Positions 1 through 6,239 are shown, counted from the stretch's first letter. The stretch: 6,579 nt of DNA from Streptococcaceae bacterium (GCA_009779335.1 WREM01000062.1:1-6579); one strand, 5' to 3'. The notes: generated by a model not told the origin, from the sequence alone. Program-made: numbers and translations.

Positions 1-720
1 TACAACATTGAGAGCAAAAGTATCTCCCTCTTGAGCAGCGGTAAATATGGCTTTGGATGTCACTGTTTCTCCGTTGTCAATCTCTGCCTTAATTTGACTG
101 TCTCCAACATAAAGCTCAGCAAACGTGTGTGCCAAACGGACTATTCCTGTCGCAGAAGTTACTGTTTCAAGGCAACCCTTATTTCCACAGGTACACTCAA
201 AACCATTTTCTGCTTGAACAATAATATGCCCAATCTCTCCTGCTGCCCCTTCCCCATGGATTAATTTTCCATTAGCAACAATTCCTCCACCTACACCTGT
301 ACCAAGTGTGATGAAGATAACATCAGGATTATTTTCTCCTGCACCCTTCCAGCGTTCACCTAAGGCAGCTACATTGGCATCATTATCAAGAAAAACAGGA
401 ACACCTATTTGCTCAGAAATAACTTTTCCTACTTCTTGTGTTTCTTCCCAGTTAAGATTATAAGCCCCTTTGACTGTTCCTCTTTCAATATCAACAGTTC
501 CCGGTGTTCCCATACCAATACCCCTAAAATCTGACGGACTGAGTTGATAAAGCTCTAAACGATGTTTAATGGATTCAATAATATCCGGAACAATGTGCTT
601 CCCATTCTCTAGTATATTAGTAGAGATTGCCCATTTATCCTGAACTTCTCCATCCTCAGTTAATATTCCAAACTTAATGGAAGTCCCCCCAAGGTCAATC
701 CCAATAATTTTTTTAGTCAT
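1..720 (-). CDS. glk: Glucokinase, ROK family (3' end beyond the left edge)
   Basis: Phosphorylates free glucose with ATP to glucose-6-phosphate in the cytoplasm, the entry step for glucose released inside the cell or taken up without the PTS. The frame is open from the ATG at 720 to the window edge, giving 240 residues of a family usually near 320, so roughly the last quarter is missing; nothing looks broken. Visible ROK/ASKHA motifs: phosphate-1 loop DLGGT at residues 9-13; MGTPGTVD at about 70-77; DNDAN at 112-116, whose second Asp is the expected catalytic base; GTGVGGG at 140-146; EIGH at 162-165; and the ROK cysteine motif CTCGNKGC at 176-183, which with His165 forms the zinc site. The start is set by AAGGAG at 731-736, ten bases upstream, and by overlap with the yqgQ stop (TAATG). 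The yqgQ-glk pairing matches yqgQ-glcK in Bacillus subtilis. The CxCGxxGC motif separates it from non-ROK glucokinases. A ROK sugar kinase of other specificity is possible but less likely. Confidence 0.95.
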   Translation of the reverse strand, partial: MTKKIIGIDLGGTSIKFGILTEDGEVQDKWAISTNILENGKHIVPDIIESIKHRLELYQLSPSDFRGIGMGTPGTVDIERGTVKGAYNLNWEETQEVGKVISEQIGVPVFLDNDANVAALGERWKGAGENNPDVIFITLGTGVGGGIVANGKLIHGEGAAGEIGHIIVQAENGFECTCGNKGCLETVTSATGIVRLAHTFAELYVGDSQIKAEIDNGETVTSKAIFTAAQEGDTFALNVV

Positions 721-941
721 TATATCTTGTCTCCTTCTTGTTTTTCGCTCTCAATACGAGCTTCTCTTTTGAGAATTAAAGCGGCAGTCAAATAATCTTT
801 ATCTGATTTTTGAAAAATGCCTGATTCTAATAACTGTACCAATTCCTGTTGCATGAGTACGATACCATCTAGTCTGTTGCTCATTAAATTGACAAAGCCA
901 TATTTTTTCAACATTTCCTGCACATCAAAAAGAGTTTTCAT
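720..941 (-). CDS. yqgQ: YqgQ family protein (DUF910)
   Basis: Small cytoplasmic protein of 73 residues, close to the roughly 71 of B. subtilis YqgQ. The family has no established biochemical function; it is known as a small helical protein and is commonly encoded just upstream of a glucokinase, as here. Recognisable family features are the N-terminal FDVQEMLKKYG at residues 5-15, the NRLDGI segment at 22-27 and the DYLTAALILKREAR helix at 49-62. The C-terminal dozen residues are charged (ESEKQEGDK). No signal peptide or membrane segment. Its TAA stop shares one base with the glk ATG, so the two are surely cotranscribed and probably translationally coupled. The ATG at 941 is supported by alignment of its first residues with the family start. 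No Shine-Dalgarno stands at a usable distance, and the promoter -10 ends six bases before the ATG, suggesting a leaderless message. In Bacillus a rhomboid protease gene precedes yqgQ; here it is absent and typA diverges instead. Confidence 0.9.
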   Translation of the reverse strand: MKTLFDVQEMLKKYGFVNLMSNRLDGIVLMQQELVQLLESGIFQKSDKDYLTAALILKREARIESEKQEGDKI

Positions 942-947
942 CTTTCT

Positions 948-976
948 ATTCTATCGCAAATAGTCCTTGTCTTCAA
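948..976 (-). promoter_or_regulatory. Promoter of yqgQ-glk
   Basis: Reading the minus strand, TTGAAG (971-976) is followed after 17 bases by TAGAAT (948-953): four of six matches at -35, five of six at -10, and ideal spacing. Only six bases (AGAAAG) separate the -10 from the yqgQ ATG, which places the predicted +1 at or within a base or two of the start codon. A second, weaker TAAAAT lies further upstream but has no -35 partner. Confidence 0.65.
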
Positions 977-977
977 G

Positions 978-991
978 TGTAAACGCATGCA
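978..991 (+). promoter_or_regulatory. Candidate cre (CcpA binding) site
   Basis: TGTAAACGCATGCA matches the Gram-positive cre consensus TGWNANCGNTNNCA at every fixed position except one (A instead of T after the central CGN). It lies between the divergent promoters, abutting the -35 of yqgQ-glk and centred about 43 bases upstream of the predicted start points on both sides. CcpA control of a glucokinase operon would make physiological sense, but one 14-base match found by eye is weak evidence. Confidence 0.35.
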
Positions 992-1012
992 AATTTTAAG
1001 TCAGTGAAAGTG

Positions 1013-1021
1013 TGGTATAAT
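1013..1021 (+). promoter_or_regulatory. Extended -10 promoter of typA
   Basis: TGG followed by a perfect TATAAT (1016-1021) forms an extended -10. No convincing -35 is seen at the usual distance (AATTTTAA around 992-999), which is common for extended -10 promoters. The expected transcript starts near 1028, leaving a leader of about 58 bases before the TTG start. Confidence 0.75.
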
Positions 1022-1034
1022 AGTAGAGATATTG

Positions 1035-1063
1035 GAGTGGTAAGACAAGTAAAAAAGCCACTC
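1035..1063 (+). promoter_or_regulatory. Hairpin in the typA 5' leader
   Basis: GAGTGG (1035-1040) can pair with CCACTC (1058-1063); a T-G wobble at 1041/1057 would extend it to seven pairs around a loop of about 15 bases. It ends ten bases before the ribosome binding site, and no T run follows, so it is not an intrinsic terminator. It may be a leader structure that affects message stability or translation, or it may be chance. Confidence 0.35.
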
Positions 1064-1073
1064 AAAGAAAGAA

Positions 1074-1078
1074 AAGGA
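1074..1078 (+). promoter_or_regulatory. Ribosome binding site that fixes the TTG start of typA
   Basis: AAGGA ends seven bases before TTG at 1086. No in-frame ATG occurs before residue 46, inside the GTPase domain, so this site together with the conserved N-terminus decides the start. Confidence 0.85.
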
Positions 1079-1085
1079 TTATAAT

Positions 1086-2924
1086 TTGACTAAATTACGT
1101 GAAGATATTCGTAACGTTGCCATCATCGCCCACGTTGACCATGGGAAAACAACACTCGTTGATGAGCTTTTGAAACAATCAGAAACATTAGATGCTCGTA
1201 CACAACTCTCAGAGCGTGCCATGGATTCCAACGCCTTGGAACAAGAACGTGGAATCACTATTCTTGCAAAGAATACCGCTGTTTCTTATAAAGGAACCCG
1301 TATTAACATCATGGATACTCCGGGCCATGCCGACTTTGGTGGTGAAGTGGAGCGTATCATGAAAATGGTTGATGGAGTTGTTCTTGTCGTGGATGCCTAT
1401 GAAGGAACAATGCCTCAAACCCGTTTTGTATTGAAAAAGGCACTTGAACAAAACTTGACACCTATCGTTGTTGTCAATAAAATCGATAAACCTTCTGCTC
1501 GTCCAGCAGAAGTTGTAGATGAAGTCTTGGAACTCTTCATTGAACTTGGTGCAGACGATGACCAACTAGACTTCCCAGTGGTTTACGCTTCTGCCATCAA
1601 TGGTTCATCATCAATGTCAGATAATCCTGCAGATCAAGAAGCTACGATGGATCCTATCTTCAATACAATCATCGAGCATATTCCTGCTCCTGTGGATAAT
1701 TCAGATGAACCGTTACAGTTCCAAGTTTCACTGCTTGATTATAATGACTTCGTAGGACGTATTGGTATTGGACGTGTTTTCCGTGGGACAATCAAGGTTG
1801 GAGATAGTGTGACCTTATCAAAACTTGATGGGACGACTAAAAACTTCCGTGTCACCAAACTTTTTGGTTTCTTTGGACTTGAACGTCAGGAAATCCAAGA
1901 AGCTAAAGCAGGAGATTTAATTGCTGTATCTGGAATGGATGACATCTTTGTTGGAGAATCTGTTACCCCAACAGATGCCATTGAACCACTTCCTATATTA
2001 CACATTGATGAACCTACTCTTCAAATGACTTTCTTGGTTAATAATTCTCCTTTTGCAGGTCGTGAAGGAAAATGGGTGACTGCTCGTAAGGTTGAAGAAC
2101 GTTTAACCTCAGAATTACAAACAGATGTATCCTTGCGTGTTGATCCTATCGCCCCAGATAAATGGGTGGTCTCAGGGCGTGGAGAATTACATTTATCTAT
2201 TCTTATTGAAAACATGCGTCGTGAAGGTTATGAACTTCAAGTCTCTCGTCCAGAAGTTATCGTTAAAAATATCGATGGAACAGACTGTGAGCCCTTTGAA
2301 CGTGTACAAATCGATACTCCTGATGAATATCAAGGGTCTATCATTCAAGCCCTATCCGAACGTAAAGGAGATATGCTTGATATGCAAATGGTCGGAAACG
2401 GTCAAGCTCGTTTAGTCTTCTTGGTTCCTGCTCGTGGGCTCATTGGATTCACTACTGAATTCATGTCAATGACACGTGGTTATGGAATTATGAACCACAC
2501 CTTTGACCAATACTTACCGCTTGTCAAAGGAACAATCGGTGGTCGTAGTCGTGGAACTCTGATTTCAATGGATGCAGGTTCAGTTACTTCTTATGCGATG
2601 GGATATGTTCAAGAACGTGGAACTTTATTTGTTGAAGCTGGAACAGAAGTTTACGGTGGGATGATTGTCGGAGAAAACTCTCGTGAAAATGATCTTACGG
2701 TCAATGTAACCAAAGCAAAACAGCAAACCAATGTCCGTTCAGCCAATAAAGACTCTACTTCAGTCTTGAATGCGTCTAAGATTTTGACTCTTGAAGAATC
2801 CTTAGAATTCCTTGGAGACGATGAATACATGGAAGTTACACCCGAATCTATTCGTCTCCGTAAACAAATTCTTGATAAATCAGAACGTGAAAAAGCCTCT
2901 AAGAAAAAGAAAACAGCAGAATAA
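1086..2924 (+). CDS. typA: Ribosome-associated GTPase TypA/BipA
   Basis: Translational GTPase of the EF-G/LepA class that binds the ribosome in the elongation-factor site and supports ribosome assembly and growth under stress, notably cold in E. coli. Length is 612 residues, normal for the family. The G domain is intact: G1 AHVDHGKT at 15-22, G2 RGITI at 55-59, G3 DTPGH at 77-81, G4 NKID at 131-134 and the G5 serine-alanine at about 169-170. Then follow a beta-barrel domain II (about 205-300), EF-G-like domains III and V, and the TypA-specific C-terminal domain with the conserved GxxGxGxRGTLxxxxxG-type stretch near 485-500. The C-terminus is lysine-rich (ASKKKKTAE). Translation starts at TTG, read as fMet; the sequence [21 protein letters not shown] begins immediately, and AAGGA lies seven bases upstream. 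It diverges from yqgQ-glk and has no terminator at its end, so some messages probably continue into the next small gene. Arginine is nearly always CGT, as expected for a well-expressed gene. Confidence 0.98.
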   Translation: MTKLREDIRNVAIIAHVDHGKTTLVDELLKQSETLDARTQLSERAMDSNALEQERGITILAKNTAVSYKGTRINIMDTPGHADFGGEVERIMKMVDGVVLVVDAYEGTMPQTRFVLKKALEQNLTPIVVVNKIDKPSARPAEVVDEVLELFIELGADDDQLDFPVVYASAINGSSSMSDNPADQEATMDPIFNTIIEHIPAPVDNSDEPLQFQVSLLDYNDFVGRIGIGRVFRGTIKVGDSVTLSKLDGTTKNFRVTKLFGFFGLERQEIQEAKAGDLIAVSGMDDIFVGESVTPTDAIEPLPILHIDEPTLQMTFLVNNSPFAGREGKWVTARKVEERLTSELQTDVSLRVDPIAPDKWVVSGRGELHLSILIENMRREGYELQVSRPEVIVKNIDGTDCEPFERVQIDTPDEYQGSIIQALSERKGDMLDMQMVGNGQARLVFLVPARGLIGFTTEFMSMTRGYGIMNHTFDQYLPLVKGTIGGRSRGTLISMDAGSVTSYAMGYVQERGTLFVEAGTEVYGGMIVGENSRENDLTVNVTKAKQQTNVRSANKDSTSVLNASKILTLEESLEFLGDDEYMEVTPESIRLRKQILDKSEREKASKKKKTAE

Positions 2925-2932
2925 AAGCTGAG

Positions 2933-2941
2933 TGGTATAAT
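2933..2941 (+). promoter_or_regulatory. Extended -10 promoter between typA and the small membrane gene
   Basis: TGG plus perfect TATAAT (2936-2941), in the ten-base context GTGGTATAAT that is also present at the typA promoter. It starts nine bases after the typA stop and would give a leader of about 20 bases with AAGGA at 2956-2960. No good -35 is visible. Confidence 0.6.
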
Positions 2942-2967
2942 GAAAGAAAGAAAGGAAGGAATAAAGA

Positions 2968-3198
2968 ATGTTTTATCTCATACTGTTAATACTCTTTATC
3001 CCTGTTTATTTCTTTCTTATGCCAAAAGACGTAAGACGAAGCACAGATATCTTCGCCATAGGAGCTGTTGTCGTTCTTGTCATTGCTTTTGGTGTCGCTC
3101 TACTCTTCAAATATCATGGACCAATCATTGAAATAGCTGTTGTTCTTGCTTTATTGGCGCTTATGATAAAATCTATTCTAGAAATAGAGAATTTATAG
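2968..3198 (+). CDS. Small three-helix membrane protein, DUF3165-like
   Basis: A 76-residue integral membrane protein of unknown function. Three hydrophobic segments are visible: about residues 2-18, 28-48 and 52-72. A positively charged loop (PKDVRRSTD, 19-27) follows the first helix, and a short KYHGP turn separates the last two. By the positive-inside rule the first loop is probably cytoplasmic. AAGGA at 2956-2960 stands seven bases before the ATG. Position directly after typA, size and the MPKDVR motif match the streptococcal DUF3165 family as I remember it; this is recognition, not a search result. It has its own extended -10 promoter and may also receive typA read-through; an intrinsic terminator follows after nine bases. 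An ORF in another frame starting at 2940 overlaps it, but lacks a ribosome binding site and hydrophobic pattern and is not real. Confidence 0.85.
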   Translation: MFYLILLILFIPVYFFLMPKDVRRSTDIFAIGAVVVLVIAFGVALLFKYHGPIIEIAVVLALLALMIKSILEIENL

Positions 3199-3207
3199 AA
3201 AATAATT

Positions 3208-3230
3208 GAGCGGGAAAATCCGCTCTTTTT
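3208..3230 (+). terminator. Intrinsic terminator after the small membrane gene
   Basis: GAGCGG (3208-3213) pairs perfectly with CCGCTC (3220-3225) around a six-base GAAAAT loop and is followed by five T (3226-3230). It closes the typA unit but also lies only 23 bases before the methyltransferase ATG. Confidence 0.9.
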
Positions 3231-3253
3231 CTAAGAAAAATTAAGGAAAGAAA

Positions 3254-4189
3254 ATGGATATAGAAAAAATCGAATCGGCATTTGCCCTTTATCTTGAAAA
3301 CATTCAAGCCATACAAGCAAAACTAAAGACAGACTTTTATGATGCCTTGATTGAGCAAAACGTTGCTTATCTTGGAGCTATTGAGTTAGCCGAAATCACT
3401 AAGACGAACAATGATAAAACCCGTGCCTTAAATCTGACTCGTCAAGAATGGCAGAAAGTGTTTCAATTTGTACTTTTGCAAGGTTCTCGACTTGCCCCCA
3501 TGCAGGCTAATCACAGTCTGACTCCAGATTCTATTGGATTCATCTTTAATTTTATCATTGAACATATTCATAAAAATAATGATTTCCGTATTTTAGAATT
3601 TGGTTCAGGAACTGGAAATTTAGCCGAAACTTTATTGGTTTATCTAGAGAAAAATATTGATTACATAGGTTTTGAAGTAGATGACTTGCTTTTAGATTTA
3701 TCTGCTTCTATATCTGAAATCATGGGGACTGATGCCCAATTCATGCAGATTGATGCTCTTCATCAGCAAATCATGGAGCCTGTCGATATGATTATCTCTG
3801 ACTTACCTGTTGGTTTTTATCCCGATGATGATTTAGCCAATCAATTTCATGTTCATGATAAATCCGAACACACCTTTGTTCATCACCTCATGATTGAGCA
3901 ATCCTTCAAATATTTGAACCATAAGGGCTTCGCTTTATTTTTAGCACCTGACAATCTTTTATCAAGTGGGCAGTCAGAATTGCTCAACAAATGGATAAAG
4001 GAAAATGCTCAGCTACTAGCCGTTATTACTCTACCTTCCTCACTTTTCAAAGGTGCAGGGAAATCTATATACTTCCTAGGTAAAGGGCAAAACCAAATCC
4101 CAACGTTTGTTTATCCACTGGCAGATTTGACAGATAAATCAATTTTACAGAATTTTATGATAGAATTTTCGCAAAAAGTCCAGCTCTAA
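3254..4189 (+). CDS. ytxK: YtxK-like class I SAM-dependent methyltransferase
   Basis: A 311-residue soluble protein with the layout of N6-adenine-type methyltransferases. A helical N-terminal region (about 1-75) precedes the Rossmann domain. Motif I, ILEFGSGTGN, is at residues 113-122; the acidic residue that should hold the SAM ribose is E141 in IGFEVDD; the motif IV equivalent, SDLPVGFYP, is at 182-190 and resembles the DPPY/NPPF catalytic loop in form; APDNLL at 231-236 lies on a later strand. The substrate is not known; DNA, RNA and protein are all possible, and no target-recognition domain is evident. AAGGA at 3243-3247 is six bases before the ATG. B. subtilis ytxK is also next to ackA, and in streptococci a homologue sits between the comG competence operon and ackA; here comG is absent and typA's partner gene lies upstream. 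No clear promoter of its own is seen; a terminator stands 23 bases before the start. The next gene begins 57 bases downstream. Confidence 0.88.
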   Translation: MDIEKIESAFALYLENIQAIQAKLKTDFYDALIEQNVAYLGAIELAEITKTNNDKTRALNLTRQEWQKVFQFVLLQGSRLAPMQANHSLTPDSIGFIFNFIIEHIHKNNDFRILEFGSGTGNLAETLLVYLEKNIDYIGFEVDDLLLDLSASISEIMGTDAQFMQIDALHQQIMEPVDMIISDLPVGFYPDDDLANQFHVHDKSEHTFVHHLMIEQSFKYLNHKGFALFLAPDNLLSSGQSELLNKWIKENAQLLAVITLPSSLFKGAGKSIYFLGKGQNQIPTFVYPLADLTDKSILQNFMIEFSQKVQL

Positions 4190-4200
4190 ACGGCTGAACT
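4177..4200. repeat. Imperfect inverted repeat at the methyltransferase stop / ackA promoter
   Basis: AGTCCAGC (4177-4184) and GCTGAACT (4193-4200) form eight-base arms with one mismatch around an eight-base spacer that contains the methyltransferase TAA. It is centred about 28 bases upstream of the predicted ackA start point, where a -35 would be. No T run follows on the plus strand, so it is not a normal terminator in that direction; read on the minus strand it is followed by five T. It may be an operator, a weak terminator remnant or chance. Confidence 0.4.
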
Positions 4201-4201
4201 G

Positions 4202-4210
4202 TGATATAAT
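4202..4210 (+). promoter_or_regulatory. Extended -10 promoter of ackA
   Basis: TGA plus perfect TATAAT (4205-4210), the third plus-strand promoter here with an extended -10 and no recognisable -35 (AGCTCT at the 17-base distance). Expected start near 4217, leader about 30 bases, with AGGAG at 4233-4237. Confidence 0.75.
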
Positions 4211-4246
4211 TTAAGTGAACATAAGGCAAGACAGGAGAAAAAAATT

Positions 4247-5437
4247 ATGACAAAAACACTCGCAGTAAACGCAGGTTCATCATCAATGAAATGGCAAATG
4301 TATGAAATGCCAGAAGAAAGGGTGCTCGCTAAAGGTCTAATAGAACGTATCGGACTTAAGGATTCCATAACAACCGTAAGTTATGATGACAAGAAAGAGA
4401 CCCAAACCCTTGACATTGAAAATCATACTCAGGCTGTACATATTTTATTGGAGGATCTTAAACGCTTTAGCATTGTTAAAGACTTTAATGAAATTACTGG
4501 TGTGGGACATCGTGTCGTTGCAGGTGGAGAATTATTCAAAAAATCTACACTTATCAACGAAGATGTATTAAAACAAATTGAAGCATTATCTCCATTGGCT
4601 CCGCTTCACAATCCAGCCAATGCTGCAGGAATTAAAGCCTTCTTAGAGCTTTTGCCTGATGCAACTGCTGTTGCTGTATTTGATACTGCCTTCCACACTA
4701 CAATGCCTGAAAAAGCTTTTCGTTACCCTTTACCAAAAAAATACTATACAGATAATGCTGTCCGTAAATATGGAGCTCATGGAACATCACATATGTATGT
4801 TTCTCAAAAGGCAGCAGAATTATTGGGTAAGGATATTAAAAACACAAAAATCATCACTGCTCATATCGGTAATGGAGGTTCTATTACTGCAATTGATGGT
4901 GGAAAATCAATAGACACTTCTATGGGATTCACACCTCTTGCAGGAATTATGATGGGAACACGTACGGGCGAAATGGACCCTTCTGTTTTCCCCTATCTCA
5001 TTGATAACGACCCTTCACTTAAGGATGCACAAGCCGTTGTTGATATGATGAACAAAGAATCAGGGCTTCTTGGTGTTTCAGAGATTTCATCAGATATGCG
5101 TGAAGTTGTTGACGCTATGGAGACAGGGAATGCTGATGCAAAACTTGCCTTTGAAATGTATACCGACCGTATCAAGAAATTCATTGGACAATATTTGGCT
5201 ATATTGAACGGGGCAGATGCTATTGTCTTCACAGCAGGTGTAGGTGAAAACTCAGCCCCAGTAAGACAAGCTGTACTTGATAATATGGACTGGCTAGGAA
5301 TCAAATATGATCAATCAAAAAATGTCTTTGGATTTGAGGGAGATATGTCAACACCAGATTCCAAAGTCAAAGTTTTAGTTATCCCAACTGATGAGGAGTT
5401 AGTGATTGCTCGTGATGTTGAAGCTGCTAAAAAATAG
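4247..5437 (+). CDS. ackA: Acetate kinase
   Basis: Interconverts acetyl-phosphate + ADP and acetate + ATP in the cytoplasm; in fermentative lactic acid bacteria it works after phosphotransacetylase to gain ATP in mixed-acid fermentation and sets the acetyl-phosphate level. Length is 396 residues, standard for the family. Signature 1, [11 protein letters not shown], is at 5-15. Residues that correspond to the Methanosarcina thermophila active site are present: N8, R89 (GHRV), H121, D146 (FDTAFH), H178 (GAHGTSH), H206 and N209 (AHIGNGGS), R239 (GTRTGEMD), and the acidic pair 383-384 in the C-terminal [11 protein letters not shown]. The start has AGGAG at 4233-4237, nine bases upstream. It has its own extended -10 promoter, so need not depend on the methyltransferase message, and ends in a strong hairpin terminator. 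Only one copy is present between the methyltransferase and the terminator, whereas L. lactis carries two adjacent copies. Confidence 0.98.
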   Translation: MTKTLAVNAGSSSMKWQMYEMPEERVLAKGLIERIGLKDSITTVSYDDKKETQTLDIENHTQAVHILLEDLKRFSIVKDFNEITGVGHRVVAGGELFKKSTLINEDVLKQIEALSPLAPLHNPANAAGIKAFLELLPDATAVAVFDTAFHTTMPEKAFRYPLPKKYYTDNAVRKYGAHGTSHMYVSQKAAELLGKDIKNTKIITAHIGNGGSITAIDGGKSIDTSMGFTPLAGIMMGTRTGEMDPSVFPYLIDNDPSLKDAQAVVDMMNKESGLLGVSEISSDMREVVDAMETGNADAKLAFEMYTDRIKKFIGQYLAILNGADAIVFTAGVGENSAPVRQAVLDNMDWLGIKYDQSKNVFGFEGDMSTPDSKVKVLVIPTDEELVIARDVEAAKK

Positions 5438-5444
5438 TTTATTC

Positions 5445-5479
5445 TAAATAAAAACTGACTACAAGTCAGTTTTTATTTA
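5445..5479. terminator. Bidirectional terminator between ackA and cppA
   Basis: A perfect 16-bp stem (5445-5460 with 5464-5479) closes on a three-base ACA loop. The core ACTGACT/AGTCAGT is flanked by A5 on one side and T5 on the other, so either strand reads as stem plus U run. The TGA stop of the minus-strand gene (5466-5468) lies inside the stem, and ackA ends eight bases before it; one element therefore serves both convergent genes. Confidence 0.92.
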
Positions 5480-6239
5480 TCCAGAATTGTAAATGATTGG
5501 GCATTTCAAAAGAGAGATTATTATTTCTATTGTCTAAGTAAAATTCAGAATAATTTTTATAATCACTTTTAAGTTGCTCTAACTGGCACTCTTGATTCAC
5601 TTGAAAGAGAAAAAATTCTAAATCAAATGTTTGATCCATTGGAGCAGATAAATCCTCTCCTTTTTCTTCACTGAAAGTCAATGTGCCAAAAGGAAATTCT
5701 AATTTATCGTTTTTAAACCACTGTGGAAAAAGATTTTGATAGGAATCAATAATATTTTTATCCGAATAATTTATAGCAATTTCAGCGATAGAAAAATCAG
5801 TTAAGCCTACAAAATCAGCTTGAACTTCAATATCCAACTTACTTTTATCTATTTCTGATAAATTATTCAAATCACGCTCTGAACTTATCCAAAACAAATC
5901 ATGCTCTGGAGATAAAGCTTGAAAGGCATATCCTTCTGAAGATTGATAGATTTTTGCAAATCTATGGAAATTTCTAATAACAAGTTGTGCTACCTCATCT
6001 TTATTCGCTAAAATATGAGTATATTTATGCTTTTTTAACCCTTCAATTGCACGAGCATCTGGCGATTCTTCAATAAAAAAACGTGTTTCATGCTCATCAC
6101 ACCCGCCTAATGAAACTAAAGCTCCTTCTTCAAGTAAAACTTTCATGCCTAATACATCTCTAAAAAATTGTAAATTAGATTCTCTATTATCAATACGATA
6201 AGCAGGCATAAAACCTTCTGTATAATCAATAAAATTCAT
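5466..6239 (-). CDS. cppA: CppA family protein (glyoxalase-like fold)
   Basis: A 257-residue soluble protein, similar in length to streptococcal CppA (about 250). That family carries the historic name C3-degrading proteinase from work on pneumococcus, but its fold is of the glyoxalase/bleomycin-resistance (VOC) type and the protease label is not well founded. The N-terminal domain is recognised from PAYRIDNRESNLQFFRDVLGM at residues 12-32, the typical VOC start in which a helix follows the first strand, then ALVSLGGCDEHETRFFIEES (40-59). The C-terminal domain (about 140-257) carries a second such unit beginning VGLTDFSIAEIAINY. No signal peptide, membrane segment or cell-wall anchor is seen, so a cytoplasmic location is expected, unlike a secreted complement protease. 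AGAAGGA at 6246-6252 is six bases before the ATG. Convergent with ackA, with the stop codon inside the shared terminator. Codon use is more AT-rich than in typA and ackA, consistent with low expression. Confidence 0.85.
   Translation of the reverse strand: MNFIDYTEGFMPAYRIDNRESNLQFFRDVLGMKVLLEEGALVSLGGCDEHETRFFIEESPDARAIEGLKKHKYTHILANKDEVAQLVIRNFHRFAKIYQSSEGYAFQALSPEHDLFWISSERDLNNLSEIDKSKLDIEVQADFVGLTDFSIAEIAINYSDKNIIDSYQNLFPQWFKNDKLEFPFGTLTFSEEKGEDLSAPMDQTFDLEFFLFQVNQECQLEQLKSDYKNYSEFYLDNRNNNLSFEMPNHLQFWINKN

Noticed and set aside
31..264. Plus-strand ORF of 77 codons
   Set aside because: It lies antisense inside the glucokinase frame, which has complete ROK motifs; the protein is cysteine-rich and has no ribosome binding site.
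1209..1565. Minus-strand ORF of 118 codons
   Set aside because: Antisense to the conserved GTPase domain of typA, with no ribosome binding site or promoter; it is a by-product of typA codon use. The same holds for 2021-2215 (minus) and 2125-2415 (plus).
2914..2932. CAGC...GCTG pairing after typA as a terminator
   Set aside because: Only four base pairs and no T run; it is directly followed by the extended -10 of the next gene.
2940..3131. Plus-strand ORF overlapping the small membrane gene
   Set aside because: It begins inside the promoter -10 region, lacks a ribosome binding site, and its protein is basic and irregular, while the other frame has three clean membrane segments and AAGGA.
3164..3172. 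TGATAAAAT inside the small membrane gene as a methyltransferase promoter
   Set aside because: No -35 at a usable distance, and transcripts from it would still meet the terminator at 3208-3230; kept only as a possibility in the findings.
4185..4198. cre-like TCTAAACGGCTGAA upstream of ackA
   Set aside because: Three mismatches to TGWNANCGNTNNCA at fixed positions, including the opening TG; too weak to call although ackA is a classic CcpA target in other Firmicutes.
4993..5304. Minus-strand ORF of 103 codons within ackA
   Set aside because: Fully antisense to conserved acetate kinase sequence; serine-rich shadow translation. The ORFs at 4186-4368 (minus), 4383-4571 and 4659-4913 (plus) were dropped for the same reason.
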